Source: Melastoma dodecandrum
Taxonomy: Eukaryota > Streptophyta > Magnoliopsida > Myrtales > Melastomataceae
DNA: 64,000 nt
Direction of reading: 5' to 3'
Assembly (NCBI GenBank): GCA_029817715.1
Contig: JARUPY010000189.1
Span: 3,968,001-4,032,000 of the forward strand
The notes beneath the pieces are model-generated. The model ran no database searches. It was not told the origin of the DNA and saw nothing but the letters and a program-made list of their open reading frames with translations. The position numbers were made by a program, and so were the translations under genes. Position 1 is the stretch's first letter. The number at the start of each line of letters is the position of its first letter. Below are positions 23,320-35,351 of the stretch, one piece after another.

Positions 23320-26300
23320 CTATACCACAGTCTCAGCTCCTTTCGGTGTTTCGGGCAATGACATGAACTTCATGACATATAATCCACAATCATTGCTGAA
23401 AACATCAAAACATAAGAATTTACGTGTAACTATTTATAACGTTACTAACGGAAGTGTATGACCGACTCTACTTACGGGTGACCGGCCGCCACTTGGTCAG
23501 GCACATTTGTTGGATATGTTATAGGCCCGGAGCAGATGTCCGGGATTTGAAAACCTTTCATCTTGGATTTCCCTTGATTTTCTTGTATGATGACACTTAG
23601 AAGTTGAATAACACGGCGATGAAGGTTTGCCCTCCCATATAGGTTTCTCAGCTTGTTGTTAATTGTGTCCAATATGAACACTTGTGATGACCTAAATGAG
23701 AGAACTTGTAAGGTCCAGTGGGTTTCCGATATGCAAACTGGAATATATATCTGCAATCACCATAACAAGTTATAGGGCAGACAGATTTACAAATCAAATG
23801 TAAACTTACCAACAACATTTACTAATATTCATTAGAAAGATGTATGACGGAATGATTACCCATTCAACTTCATTATTCCTCCCGATGTGTGCCCTATAAT
23901 GTGAATATAGGTTAGCCGCATCGGATTTTGAAATGTTGGGCATGTTGTGTCCACTGTATTGGTTGGTTGCAAGATTCTATTGCAGAACGATGCATGGTGA
24001 GATGATGTATTAAAACAGTGCATATGAAGATGTGGTGCAGGATAAGACAAACTAACCCCTAACTAACTCGTGAGATACCAGATTTTCTTCTTGGCAGGAT
24101 CCACATCTCTCTGGAGCATCATTGCGTGGAAGTTAATGATCTGTGTCAGCAATTGCAACTTCTCATAACGTGCATCCCGCAGAATATGTTAAGTGATGTA
24201 TAAGTAATTCTTACATCACTGTCTATCCAAGCATTAGGTTTGAGTGTCAGTATGGATGATTGATTGACATGGACAAAGTCCGTGGCACACAAACATTCAC
24301 TGCATACAAATACGAAATAAAAGTTGGTAGCTTACAAAGAAAACTAAAATGATAATCCAATACATGAAGGCCAAAGTCAATGAAACAAACCTATGATCCC
24401 TGCCCTCATTCCATGCATACTCTAAGATATTCCATTGAGATGGCGTAAATGTTTTCACCTCACTCACGGGCATATCCGTTGGAATGATCTTTTGAATTGC
24501 CTAAAAAGGAAAAATTACAATAACATATCAAAGCTGCTGACTTCATCACGGTCTTGCCCCAGTGACATGTTTCCATTCAGAGGTAATCCGTTGTTATACC
24601 TCAGGTACTGCTGTGCGTTGGCGCTTCCTTGTTCGCGTCAGTGGTTTTGGTGGCACGAATGGTGAGCTCTTGAAAGCCGAGGGCTTCCTCTCCGCCGTAC
24701 GACGTGTAACCCTTCTGTTAAACACAGCAGTTGTAGATGAACCAGTTTCCGGTAACCAATGACCGAATCAAAATAGCTGCTTAGACCGGTATCCTGTATT
24801 TCTAATGTAAATGCTTTCCAAATGTGACAACAGTACTTACCTTTACAACCACACAAGATTCTTCTCCTGCTATGTTATAAACTTCATCTTGAACCAACAC
24901 TTGCTCAGGAAGCGAATCTGGATCTCCAATCTCGTCGTTCCCTTTGTCATCTTTACTAACTTGTCCTTCTACTATCTTCTCTTTGCCTTTGGGTGGTGTG
25001 ACAAGATAGTCATCTGTCGATACATCCCCTGCTTCATCAGCTTTTTTCTTTGGCCTAAGGTAGAACTTCACCTCTTCCTCGGATTTCGTCATTACAAACT
25101 CAGATTCAGAATCAGGGTTGTTTACATTAGCATCATAATTCAATGCCGCCAACTTCTCATCCAAATTGTTCAGTGTCCAAGCGAGTAGTAACTCACGAAC
25201 ATCTGAATAATCGTCACTACCCTCCGAGAGTGGCTGTCGTTTTTGAGCAGGTTGGAAGGGCACCAAGCTTCTTTCGGATACCATCGTCGATCCAACCTCA
25301 CAGACTGGTATAACCTCCCTGGGGTTCTCTAAACCCCGACCAGTAGGTGGCGAGGCAGTCTCCTGGACAGGGCATGGCTCATTTGAATGATCAACACCTA
25401 CCTCCCCGACATCGCCATTCACTGGATCATGTTCATCATCACCTCCCCCTTCACCATGTTCCATATTTTCACTGCTTGTAGGACTCAGCCTCTTTTCAGG
25501 GTGGGGTTGACTCTTTGGATTATCAGAATCACTTCTGATTCTTCGCAATTCGGTAAAAATCAGACCTAATCCCCGTAGAATGTCGATATTACTGCCTTGC
25601 AGGACTCTAACAGAGAATTCCAAACTCTGCTCATACAGAAAAGGTCAATCTTACACCAATGTAAAAGGGAAACTCATTGACATTTAAATTGTACATCGCG
25701 ATGATTTTCGACTTACCTTCAACCGGCGCATTACACCTTGCATAGTCTCTGAGTCGTGGACCAAGTCGGCTTCTTCATCTGCCACATTCGGCAATTCGTT
25801 CTCATCCTGTTAAGTGCATTAACATCAATAAACCACGGAATGAATACAAAACAATTCAGGTATTGCTGCCTCGAAATGTATAAATAATTAGACTAAGAAG
25901 TTACAATATATGTTGCTTCAACATTACAGCCTTTGAAAACGCATTTGAGCCTATCGTCGTCCCAATCTTGACAAAGTGGCAATGACCTGTTCATCTTTCC
26001 TAACATATCGGCAGCCTTGGACACTTTACTAGCATAGAATAACTGCATTATACACAACCCAAAAGCTTGCTGGTTAAAAGAGCAAGGAATGATGATGAGT
26101 TCAATAACATTAGTGGGCAGAATATATTAACAAAGTCGTATCATCCAATTGCTCACCACAAGTATCTGCACGTAACCCCCGATGTATCTTGCTTCATTCT
26201 GTTGATATGTCTTAACTTGGGCACACAAGTTACCAAGAACATGAGTTGCCCAATCAAATTTGCAGATTGAATTGACATCGCGGGTTGCAAGCAAGTACTC

Positions 26301-27177
26301 CTCGTGGATATCGAAGTTCGTTGTTGGGCACAAATAGCAACCTATGATGAAAATGACTACCTCTGCTCTCCACAACTCGTCCGGAGCAGTTCTTGATAGC
26401 AGACTACTCTCAACAGATTTCAAAGAAATTTTACCTCTTTTTAGTTGTCCCTTTAGCTCTTCTCGTACGGTTTCCATGTGACCGCTAAATGGGACACCAA
26501 CCTTTGTAGATGGTATTCCAATTAGCTCATGTACATCAGTAGAAAGCAGGGGTTGTTTGACACCATCGATGACAAGAACCCTCTTATGTGGATCGAACAA
26601 CTTCAAACACAACTTCACTGCGCTATGATTCACCTGCCTACTTGCCAGACGAAGAAGACCATCAAAACCTAAGTCTTTTAACGCTAAGCTCCTCTCCTCA
26701 TCGAATGTGTCCAGGACCGACATTAACTTCTTTGGACTACATCGAGTATACAGGTAATCCTGTAATAGTTGAACCACAGAATACAGACCAACACCATTCA
26801 ATTAATGACAGGCAAAATCAAGAAAACAGGGACAGGGACCACTAACTTACCAGACAAACACGTACTCTTGTAGCCTTTTTCTTTTTCGAACTCTCAGGAG
26901 TGTTTGTATTTCCAACGGCCATTTCAGCATCTCTTTCAACCTCTGCCGTAACAGAAGATCATAATGTTCATTTCAACCGACCACAAATCACTCATCCTAA
27001 CATACCAACACTTTAACACAATCAAACCACAATCTTGAACCATTTACAGAAACTAAATTCGTAATAATCACTCTCCAAACGCAAACGGCAAGAGACAGGT
27101 CGACGGTGATGATTAGGGTTTCGGGATACACTTCAATACGAAGAGGACGAAGACAATGCAATCTCACCTGACGCCAT
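23320..27177 (-). CDS. ULP1-like (C48) cysteine protease gene carried by K
   Basis: Multi-exon minus-strand gene; exons as read: 27177-27168, 26942-26851, 26759-26157, 26042-25905, 25806-25717, 25626-24841, about 24735-24600, 24500-24391, 24299-24215, 24140-24068, 23976-23860, 23750-23476, 23395-23320. Most junctions are GT-AG and frame-preserving. The N-terminal part (LIGIPSTKVGVPF) resembles the DUF1985-type domain of transposon ULP proteins, then an acidic linker and a basic stretch. The peptidase shows LKPNAWIDSD, HW (His 23720-23718), FILDT (Asp 23669-23667), PDQ and NDCG (Cys 23388-23386). Deconjugation of SUMO-like proteins is inferred. The exon near 24735 and the 24068/23976 junction do not fit cleanly, so partial decay is possible. 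Confidence 0.72.
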
Positions 27178-27319
27178 CACTTCTGCCGAACAGCACGTAA
27201 AAGGTGCACTCGCGAGTATTACGGTCGCAGGGTCCGGTGCAGACGGACGATCGGAGGGAGGACGGCGCAAAGGGGGCGGGGAGGACGACGCAAAGAGGGG
27301 CGGGGAGGACGACGAAAAG

Positions 27320-27985
27320 AGGGGCGGGGAGGAATGTGGTCGGAGGGACACTTCTCGGAGGGGACGCTTAGAGAATGCGCACGGAGGGGACGGTCGGAGG
27401 GTAGTATCAGAGGGAGGATGACGGATGGCAACGACGAGCGCGGGCACGCGAAAGCAAAACAATGGATTCGTAACTAGGCTAGTAAACCATTTAGTAAAAA
27501 CGGACGGGGGCATTTACGTAATTTCACACCGCCCAAAGCTTACTAATTAGGTTCGGAGTTCACTGTTAATTTTAGTAAATTACTAAACTATTTAGTAACT
27601 TGTTACTAAACCTAGCGGAGATTTACGAACAATTTTACTAAAAGTTTCGAACTTTTACAAATAGAATTAGTAATTTTTACTAAACTTGAACAGTGATTTT
27701 TTAGGCAAATTGTTAGTAATCGAATATTAACGGGGTTAGTAAATCTCATTAGTAATTTACGAACCCCGTTAGTATCCGATTACTAACGTTACGAACCCCG
27801 TTGGTATCCGATTACTAACGTTACGAACCCCGTTGGTATCCGATTACTAACGTTACGAACCCCGTTGGTATCCGATTACTAACGATTTTAGTAAAAACGT
27901 TAGTAATCGAATACCAACGGGGTTCGTAACGTTAGTAATCGGATACTAACGGGGTTCGTAACGTTAGTGGAGTTCGTAAATCATA
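27320..27985 (-). repeat. Right terminal inverted repeat of K, outer end short
   Basis: Inverted copy of the left arm: TTACTAAATGGTTTACTA, GGGGGCATTTACGTAATTTCACACC and the array units (27720-27960). It carries far fewer array units than the left arm. It lacks the palindrome and the TTTACTAAA outer stretch, ending at about GTTCGTAAATC. Confidence 0.75.
27720..27960. repeat. Satellite-like array in the right arm of K
   Basis: About seven units of the same 31-35 bp motif, with a variant join GGTTCGTAACG instead of GGTTAGTAACG, in two opposite blocks (27760-27880 and 27900-27960). Confidence 0.8.
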
Positions 27986-27991
27986 TGCTTA

Positions 27992-29285
27992 TGTTGATCT
28001 TGCATAAAACCCATTGTATTATATGTCTCTTTTATTTGGTGGCTTAGTAATCCATATTTGTGGAGTTATGCATGTTTTAGTGTTAAGAATAAATTCATTT
28101 TGCTTCGGATTTGGCTTTCCCCTACATGACGGAGACATATACTTTCGCTTGTATCTTGAGTTTGGAATGTCGGATTGAGCTGAAATCTATGGTATTAGAT
28201 CCGTATCTTCCGTAGCTTCGTTTTAAGTATTAGAACACATGATTTTATGCTCAGAGTTAAAAGTTACACCCCATTCTTTGCAACTGTTAAAGTCTGTCGT
28301 TTTATGTTTTTATGTGGTTATTTGCTTTACGTTTGATCGGACGTTATTACAATGATTTTTACTTGCCAATGGTTCATTCACATAGCCCTTATTACATTGA
28401 ATCTTAGGGACTGTCATTCATTTGATGTTTCGATCATTTAGACCTCATTTTATGTTCAAAATCTCATATGAGTTTGCATCTTACGTTCACGAATTGATTT
28501 TTTGAGATAATTTGCCCATGACATGGTCTTTCCAAAATCGAGTTGTAACCTAGCTTAAGAATACATGACTTCATTTGCTAATCCTGCATATTTCTCTTAT
28601 TGTTTTCACATGTGTAAACCAACCCGTATCGATTCGGTTAACGCCCGGGATGCATTCACGGTCAAATGGTGCAAATCACCCACATAAGTCTCATTCCGAC
28701 TTACCGATTAATTCTAGTTGATTTGTTCATTTCAATTAGAATTTACTATTCACATTTATATTTCATTTCTTTGTTTTCATTTACATGTACATTGTCCGTC
28801 CATGTTCGAGCTCGACAAGGCAATCCTTAGAGACCCATCACATTTGGGAGGATTCTCGAAGACGCGTGTAACAGACCGCGTGGATTTCTCCGCGTGTGTA
28901 AAAACCGCGATGATTGAAGACTTTAAAGCAGTCCCAACCATCAAGTTTAAGGTACATGAGGGAAGGTCCGGGCCTTCCCTACTTTGATCTAAATAATTGT
29001 ATGTGATTGCGCATGTGATCATCACATATGAGTTCGGGTCCAATGCCCGAATCGAGCCTAAGCACGTAACCCAATGATATGAGTCTGGGCCTAAAAGGCC
29101 CAGATCGGGTCCAACACCCGTTAACCAGGAACTTTGTTTGAAAATATCACCACCCTTTCTTCGCATGTGTGTGTGAGAGAGTGAATAGTTAGGAATCCAC
29201 GAACCCTCTTTGGTTTTTCCGACTTGAATAGTTAGGATTACGGTCCTCCCTTTTGTTCCCATCCGGAACGAGCGGGAGGGATGCA
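27992..29285 (+). repeat. 5' LTR of Ogre-like element C
   Basis: Extends from about TGTTGATCTTG next to the K arm to ATGCA just before the primer-binding site. No coding content (the 89- and 169-residue frames are incidental). Boundaries are inferred because no second LTR lies in the window. Confidence 0.55.
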
Positions 29286-29294
29286 CATCCCGGA

Positions 29295-29312
29295 TGGCGA
29301 CTCCGCTGGGGA
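29295..29312 (+). other. Primer-binding site of element C (Ogre/Tat type)
   Basis: TGGCGACTCCGCTGGGGA, the characteristic primer-binding site of Ogre-type elements (tRNA-Arg in the described cases). Confidence 0.85.
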
Positions 29313-29888
29313 CCCCGCATGTAGATTCCTACTAAAAACTCTTTCTTTCTATTCACATGCGGGGAGGAATGATTGTTTGCGCATGTAATTGTTTGGCTCT
29401 TTTGTTTGTGTTTGTTTACCGCTTTCTAGGCATTTCTAGGTATGCCCGAACCCGGGGCTAGGATTTTAGGGGGTCACCGAATGGCACCGCCTCGCTGCTT
29501 TCTGCGATGTAGGTTATGGTCCGGGACCCGCCTGCCTTAGTCCGAGGGAGGTTTTAGAAACCTCTTCCGAGTCTAGAGTTGATTGCCCACTACAGGTGTC
29601 AGACGCCGCACGTGCATTTGCTTGTTACTAAGTGACTGTTACTCATGCATGGACAAGTTCAGGTACGTTTGTAGGTGATAACTGTAACACTAACTCTGTT
29701 CGTTTTGCAGCGACTTGAGTTGGTTACGAGGGGTTTCCGCATTTCTTTTCTCCCTCCCTTACCGCCTTTTTATTGCTTTAACACATTCATATGCACATTT
29801 GACTTTAATGAATGTCATTCAATTTGCGACTATTATATTCGCACGTCAAATGTTTAATTGTTTCTAAAATAATAAAAATAAAAAATGC

Positions 29889-31215
29889 GTGTACATAAAC
29901 CACTTGCGCATCATACTAGGACTTGGGATTGGTTTGTTATTGCATATGAGTAACATCCAAGCATGTAGGTCAGCCGTCATGGAGACAATCTCACCGCGCC
30001 AGGACATCCCGTCGTCGTGCAACCTACGCAATTGGTTCACTGTGCTTCATCCGTCAGAACAAGAATTCGTCAAGTCCAAGCTCAAAGGTTTATTTTATCT
30101 CATCTACCTGGAGATCGACTGGGCTCTCCTCCAAAATCTGGTTGCACGCTGGGACCCCGAGAAATACACATTTTGCTTCGGAGCTTTGGAATTAGGACCG
30201 CTGTACGAAGAATACGGATATCTGTCAGAGATTCCTCACTGCCCAGGGATACTTCCTCTCCCTCGATTGGATCAACCCCAGGATTACATGGCCAGGATGC
30301 TTCGGATTTCTCCAGCTGGTGTTCCGTCCTTATTCACTACTGTTTTGCCTCACGAGGACATTCGGGTGACTCGAGACGGTGCGCCAACTATGGGAACTCT
30401 ACATACCTCACCCACCAGGGACGATGAGACAAACCACGACAACGTCAAGATGGAAATGGAGCCTCCTACCATTCCTCCCATTGTCACGGAGAAAGCAACA
30501 GGCACAACAGAGCTGCCTTCTGAAGACATCCCTCGAGAGGATGTTCCATCTGGTGTAAGTCAAATGTTTTTCCTCCAAACCTCAAGTCTCAAAGTTTTTC
30601 ATTTCTAATTGTTCACGTATTCCTTTAGCAGAGCCTTAATCTTCAGGCTCCGGCAGCGAGTTTTCCTGATGATGGCGTTAATGAAGAACGTAAGGATGAC
30701 AGCTTCATTCCTGAGGAAGTGGCTAATGAAGAACTATTGGATGATGTTCAACAATTTCAAGTGGCCTTCCAGTTCATAATTGACTTCCTCTGCACTGCCA
30801 ACATCTACACGGAGGTCAGTTTCGAACAATACAAAGTTGCGCTGAAAAGGATTGGCCTTTCTCCTCTAGCGACGGCAAACCAAATCGTTGCCTGCAACCT
30901 TGCTCGACTATGAGCATGACGAAGATACTAGACACAAGGCTCTACAGGTTGAGGCTCAATAAGAGTTGGCAGAAGCTCAAGTCCAACATAAGCTCAACTT
31001 CTTGAATGCGAAGATTGGACGTAAAAGTCATTGTCTCAATGCTGTTCTAGAGAAGATGAAGAAACTTGCCAAGTAGGAGAAAGCTCTCTTGAAATCCATA
31101 TCTAAACTCGAAAAGACTCGAGTTATGAAGTCAGTTGTTGTAGAGCCAAATGAAACTTTAAGGCGAGAAGCCTTATTTAGCATTTCATTGATTCCTAGCA
31201 AGCCTAAGTCATAAT
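29889..31215 (+). pseudogene. Ogre-like ORF1 with one intron, truncated
   Basis: Ogre elements carry an extra ORF1 upstream of gag; this sits in that place, 0.6 kb after the primer site. An in-frame Met at 29948 (MSNIQACRS) is the better start; 29889 is a GTG. The protein has WFTVLHPSEQEFVKSKL, ARWDPEKYTFCFG and LGPLYEEYGYLSEI, a plant-mobile-like domain. An intron 30555-30631 (GTAAGT...TTTAGCAG) preserves frame into SLNLQAPAASFPD. A stop at 30911 and a frameshift precede a coiled-coil tail (QVEAQ, KMKKLAK, LLKSISKLEK). Its function is not established. Confidence 0.7.
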
Positions 31216-32189
31216 GATATTCTTTTATCTTTAATGACATTCAATGCCTTGAATACTACTAATCTTATTTTCATGCAACGCTTTCCACTTTTTCGAGACG
31301 TTTCGCTGCAACATTCACTCTCTTTTCCTTCAAACAATTTTATTACTGTAAAATAAGGCTTCTAAGATTCTCTATAAAGCAACGATTTCTAAGATTCTCT
31401 ACAGTTTATTCATGGGTCTTGCATGACTCTTAATGGGTTTTAAATAGACTCGATTTCTATGTGAAAAACACATAGCTTCACATTGAAACATGTCTTGTCG
31501 AGATGTCGTTCTTCTCCCGTTTCTTTGTTTTCAAGGACCATGTTCACAACATTTAGTTTCTTGAAAGCCTAGGTTCACAACCTTAGGCTATCGGCTGCCT
31601 CTTTTCCAGGGTTTTGTGGCTTAGAGGCTTCATTCGAGCCATGTGAGCGAGTGTTCATTGAGAGACTTCTCCCAATTTCTCATTTTCTTACACTCTACCC
31701 TAGGGAAGAGGGAATAAACTCGAGAGCACTCTTCTCCCGATTTTCACTGTCTCGAAGTATTGCAACTCGCCTCCTCCTCTTCGTCCATTGATCTTGGAGA
31801 GAGAAGGAGACCCCTAGTCAGGCACTAGGGAGTTAGCTTATCAGATGACCCATGGAGACAGAGGAACTCGTGGCGACTCTTTTCTTTGCTTTGGCTTTCC
31901 ACTAGAGGAGTAGAGAATGAGATTAATTTCCCAAATTTCAGCCCGGGTGCTAGTAGAACTGAGTCCCATGACTGGATGACTCACGAGAAGAAGTGCCTAT
32001 TTACTGTCACGGCTAACAGGGCGGACTGATTTGACTAGAAGAACATGCGAACCAAACGATAGGTGACGCCTTTGAGTCAATTACCAAAATGCTTATGGAT
32101 CATATATCATGTAGCTCTTTTCTAAACATTACTCTCTCCTCTGTATTGAGGATTGTAATCTATAATAGACTTTATTTCTAAAGAACTGT
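31216..32189. other. Unassigned, probably 3' flank or LTR of element D
   Basis: No gene. Short direct repeats occur (TCTAAGATTCTCTA twice at about 31351-31401) and CTCGAG-like and TTCTCCC phrases that resemble the style of the E/H LTRs, but no clear LTR end was found. Confidence 0.35.
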
Positions 32190-34681
32190 CTTACTCTTCC
32201 AACTACATCCACAAACTCAAAAATCTCATCTTTAAGACGTATTTGTGAGTTTACCAAATAGTTGGTTTGTAAGATTTTAAATATTTCCCATTAATTTTCA
32301 ACTCATGTGGACGACCTTCGAGGTCAGGTAAATGATACACATTATTTGGGAACACTTCTTTGACCTTGAACGGACGTTCTCAGTTAGGTGACCACTTCTC
32401 GAGGAAGTAATCTCAAGTGCCTATTGAGAGAATCATTTTCCATATCAATTCCCCGTCCGTGAAGCTTCTGGAATGGACCTTTTTGTTGTAATACCTCATT
32501 ATTCTCCTTTTTTAAACTTCCATTCTGTTTGTTGCTCTTGCACGCAGGTCCTCGAGATACTCAAGTTCTCGAGGATTGTCTTCTCGATCTGTTATTTATT
32601 CCGCTTGATTAACTCGAAAAGACTTATATTTTATCTCAGTGGGTACAAGGGCATCTTGCCCTTACACCAAGTTGTAAGGTGCCTTCCCAGTACTATCTCT
32701 TTTGGTGACTCTCAAACCCCATAATGTCTCGAGGAGTATTTCATGTCATCTCCTAGGGTTATTCTCAACCATTTTCTGGGCTACGTTGTTCATAACCTTA
32801 TTTGTAGTTTCTGTTTGTCCATTAGACTGTGGATAATACGGTGAGGAGTTGTTGATGACAAAACTGAATTCTTTCGCGAATTGCTGCATTTGTTGTTAGT
32901 TAAACGCGGTTCCATTGTCCACTACTACATTGTGTGGGAGTCCCAAACAAAAAATGATATTCGCCTTAATGAACACGGTTAACTCTTTTTGATCGATTTT
33001 TTGATAATCTTTGACTTTACTCACTTGGTAAAAAAATATGTGGCCACCAATATGTAGGATTCTCCTTTACTCGAGTGAGTTCTAATCTCTCCAATTATAT
33101 CTAACACCCAAGACTTAAAAGCCCATTACTGTGTGACAGGATTTAATTCCATTATTGGTGCTCGAGTTATGGGTCCAAACTTCTGACACTTTCTACAACC
33201 CTTAGCCATCTCAATGCAATTTTTGTTTATAGACGACCAATAAAATCTATGTCTCTAAATCGTCCAGTGCATCTTTACTCCTGACTGGGGAGTTCCACAC
33301 AACCGTTCATGTGTCTCTAACATGATTGGTGTAGCTTCATCCATGACGACACGCCTTCAACAAAACACCTTCTGTAGTTTTCTTGTATAATAGGCCACCT
33401 AAGAGTGCATATTGTCTGACTGCCAGCATAATTTTTCACTAAACTTGTGAATTGGGATTCTCCAAGAATTTGATGTATGATATCTGCCAATCTTCATCTG
33501 CCTTCATAACATCTACCTTATAATTCGAAGTGGTCTCGCCCTCTTCTTTCTTAATGGTAGGTAAGCTTATCTCAGGGATTTCTCCCCTTAGTTGTCTTTG
33601 TAACACATCATTCGATTTATATCTGGACGCCAATTGAGCCAACGAATTAGCCATTGCATTATCCTGTCGTCTTACATGAAACAAGATAACTTGTTGAAAC
33701 TTTTTAATCAATTGTTGACTTAGAGTCAAGTATTTCATCAATTCTTTAGTGCGACAGAGACTTAAACCATTTACTTGGTTTACAATTGGCAGTGAATCAC
33801 CTTTGATTAATACAACTTTTGCTCCACTCTCGAGTAAGGTTTCCAACGTAACAATGAGTGCACTATGCTCGGTAGCGTTGTTAGTTGCATGTTTATCCAA
33901 TTTAAAGGAAAACTTGGCTTCAAAACTTGCTGGTGACTTTATCACAATTCCAATCCCATAGTTCTTGCATTTCTTCTTCTTGATCCACTGAAGTCTCACT
34001 CGAGTACCCTGCTAAGAAATCTGCAAGGACTTGTCCTTTGACGTCCTTTTGATGTCTGAATTTCAAGTCATACATAAAGAGTACTGGACTCCACTTACTA
34101 ACTCTTCCAATAAGTAGAGGACTCTCGAAGAATGTTTTCAGAACTTGTACCTTTAAGACCACATATACTTCGTTACTCCCTATGCAGTGTCTCAACTTAG
34201 TTACTACGTAATATACTGACAGACATTCTTTTCAGAGTTGTGTATTATGTCTTAATTGGATTCAAAAGTCGAGAGAAATAAAAAAAGGCTCTTTCTTTCT
34301 TCTGGTCATCTTCTTGAGGAAGGATCGCACCTATCGTGGTAAATTACCGCCACGTATAAAATAAAAGGCTTCCCGAGTTGGGGTGACGCTAAAACTTGAG
34401 GCTTTGTTAAATACCCCTAGATCTTCTCGAATGCTTTGTCCATATTTATCAGTCCAAACATATCTATTTTTCCTCTCAATAATGTTGTGAAACCTCTACT
34501 TTTCCTGCCAGATTCTCAATGAATCTCATCAAATAATTAACTCCCCCGAGAAATGCCTATAACTCTTTCTTATTTCTGGGGAGTTGCAATTCTTGTATTG
34601 CTTTGATTTTACCTGGATTAATTTGAATCCCTTTCTGATGTACTAGAAATTCAAGAAATTGTCCAGCTTGGACTCGAAATG
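32190..34681 (-). pseudogene. Element D: Tat-like gypsy pol fragment (RT, RNase H, integrase)
   Basis: Minus strand. RT tail: RVQAGQFLEFLVHQKGIQINPGK (34679-34600). A first RNase H follows (34260-34020). A second RNase H occupies 33999-33439, with NATEHSALIVTLE, IKGDSLPIVNQV and DNAMANSLAQLAS; a second, archaeal-type RNase H marks the Tat lineage. Integrase (33430-32190) is decayed but shows YYPQSNGQTE near 32845-32815 and its C-terminal part to about 32190. Truncated at 34681 by sequence of element G; gag, protease and most of RT are missing. Confidence 0.78.
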
Positions 34682-34714
34682 CGTCCAGACCCCGTCCTGG
34701 GGAAATTTACAGGG

Positions 34715-35351
34715 TGTCACTGCAACGAAACACACCCAGAAATTTTTCGACCATGGCGTCGTCGTAACTTCCCCCGGAGCACGACCAGCCCTCTCGTTCG
34801 GATTCCCCTTAGTCCCGCCCCCACTCGCTCAAGTGTCTGCTTACGTACTCTCGTGTATCGCTCATGCTCGCACTCAAGGACAAGGACTCGCTCACCAAGA
34901 ACACAAGGAACACAAAAATATGGCCAATGCACATATTGTATTTCCAAACTCAATCTTTTCAATGTGTCTTGCCCACCCCCTTACATCTCTTATTTATTGG
35001 GGTCATGGGGCATGCATGTTATCTACACATGTACATCATGCAACCAGCAAGAGTATATCAAGGGTCGCCCACTCTAGGCTGCCCAAGGGTCGGTGCTTCC
35101 ACCTGATCCAGGGTCGCCGCGTCAGAGGAAGCTCCAGAGTCGCCTACCGCAGCGTTAGAGGAAGTTCCAGAGTCGCCTGCCGTAGCCTCCTGGTCATGTC
35201 AAACCTGCCCCAGCATGCGTATGACTCAAGTAAGCGACAATCTAGCTTCTCTTTCTCGCCGATGACCAATTTGCTCGTGCTTCCCTCACGAGCCATGCCC
35301 AGGAACCGTCCTGGGGGTGCCTTGCCTAGCACCCGTCCATGGGCGCTTACA
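34715..35351 (-). repeat. 3' LTR of element F
   Basis: 637 bp, TGTCAC...CTTACA on the plus strand. Immediately inward (35352-35363) lies CCTCCCCCACC, a polypurine tract on the coding strand. Its last 200 bp match 37349-37553. ORFs on either strand at 34659-35399 are LTR shadows. Confidence 0.78.

Larger units (their letters stand above)
18945..27985. mobile_element. Mutator-like element K carrying a transposase and a ULP1-like protease gene
   Basis: About 9 kb bounded by long inverted repeats (left 18945-20090, right 27320-27985). Shared inverted landmarks are GGTTCGGAGTTCACTGTT, GGGGGCATTTA and TTACTAAATGGTTTACTA. Inside are two convergent genes: the transposase (+) starting from the left arm and a multi-exon ULP1-like protease (-) starting from the right arm. 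ULP-bearing MULEs are known in plants as the Kaonashi type, and this one fits that pattern. The outermost right arm seems truncated and no target duplication could be confirmed. Confidence 0.82.
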
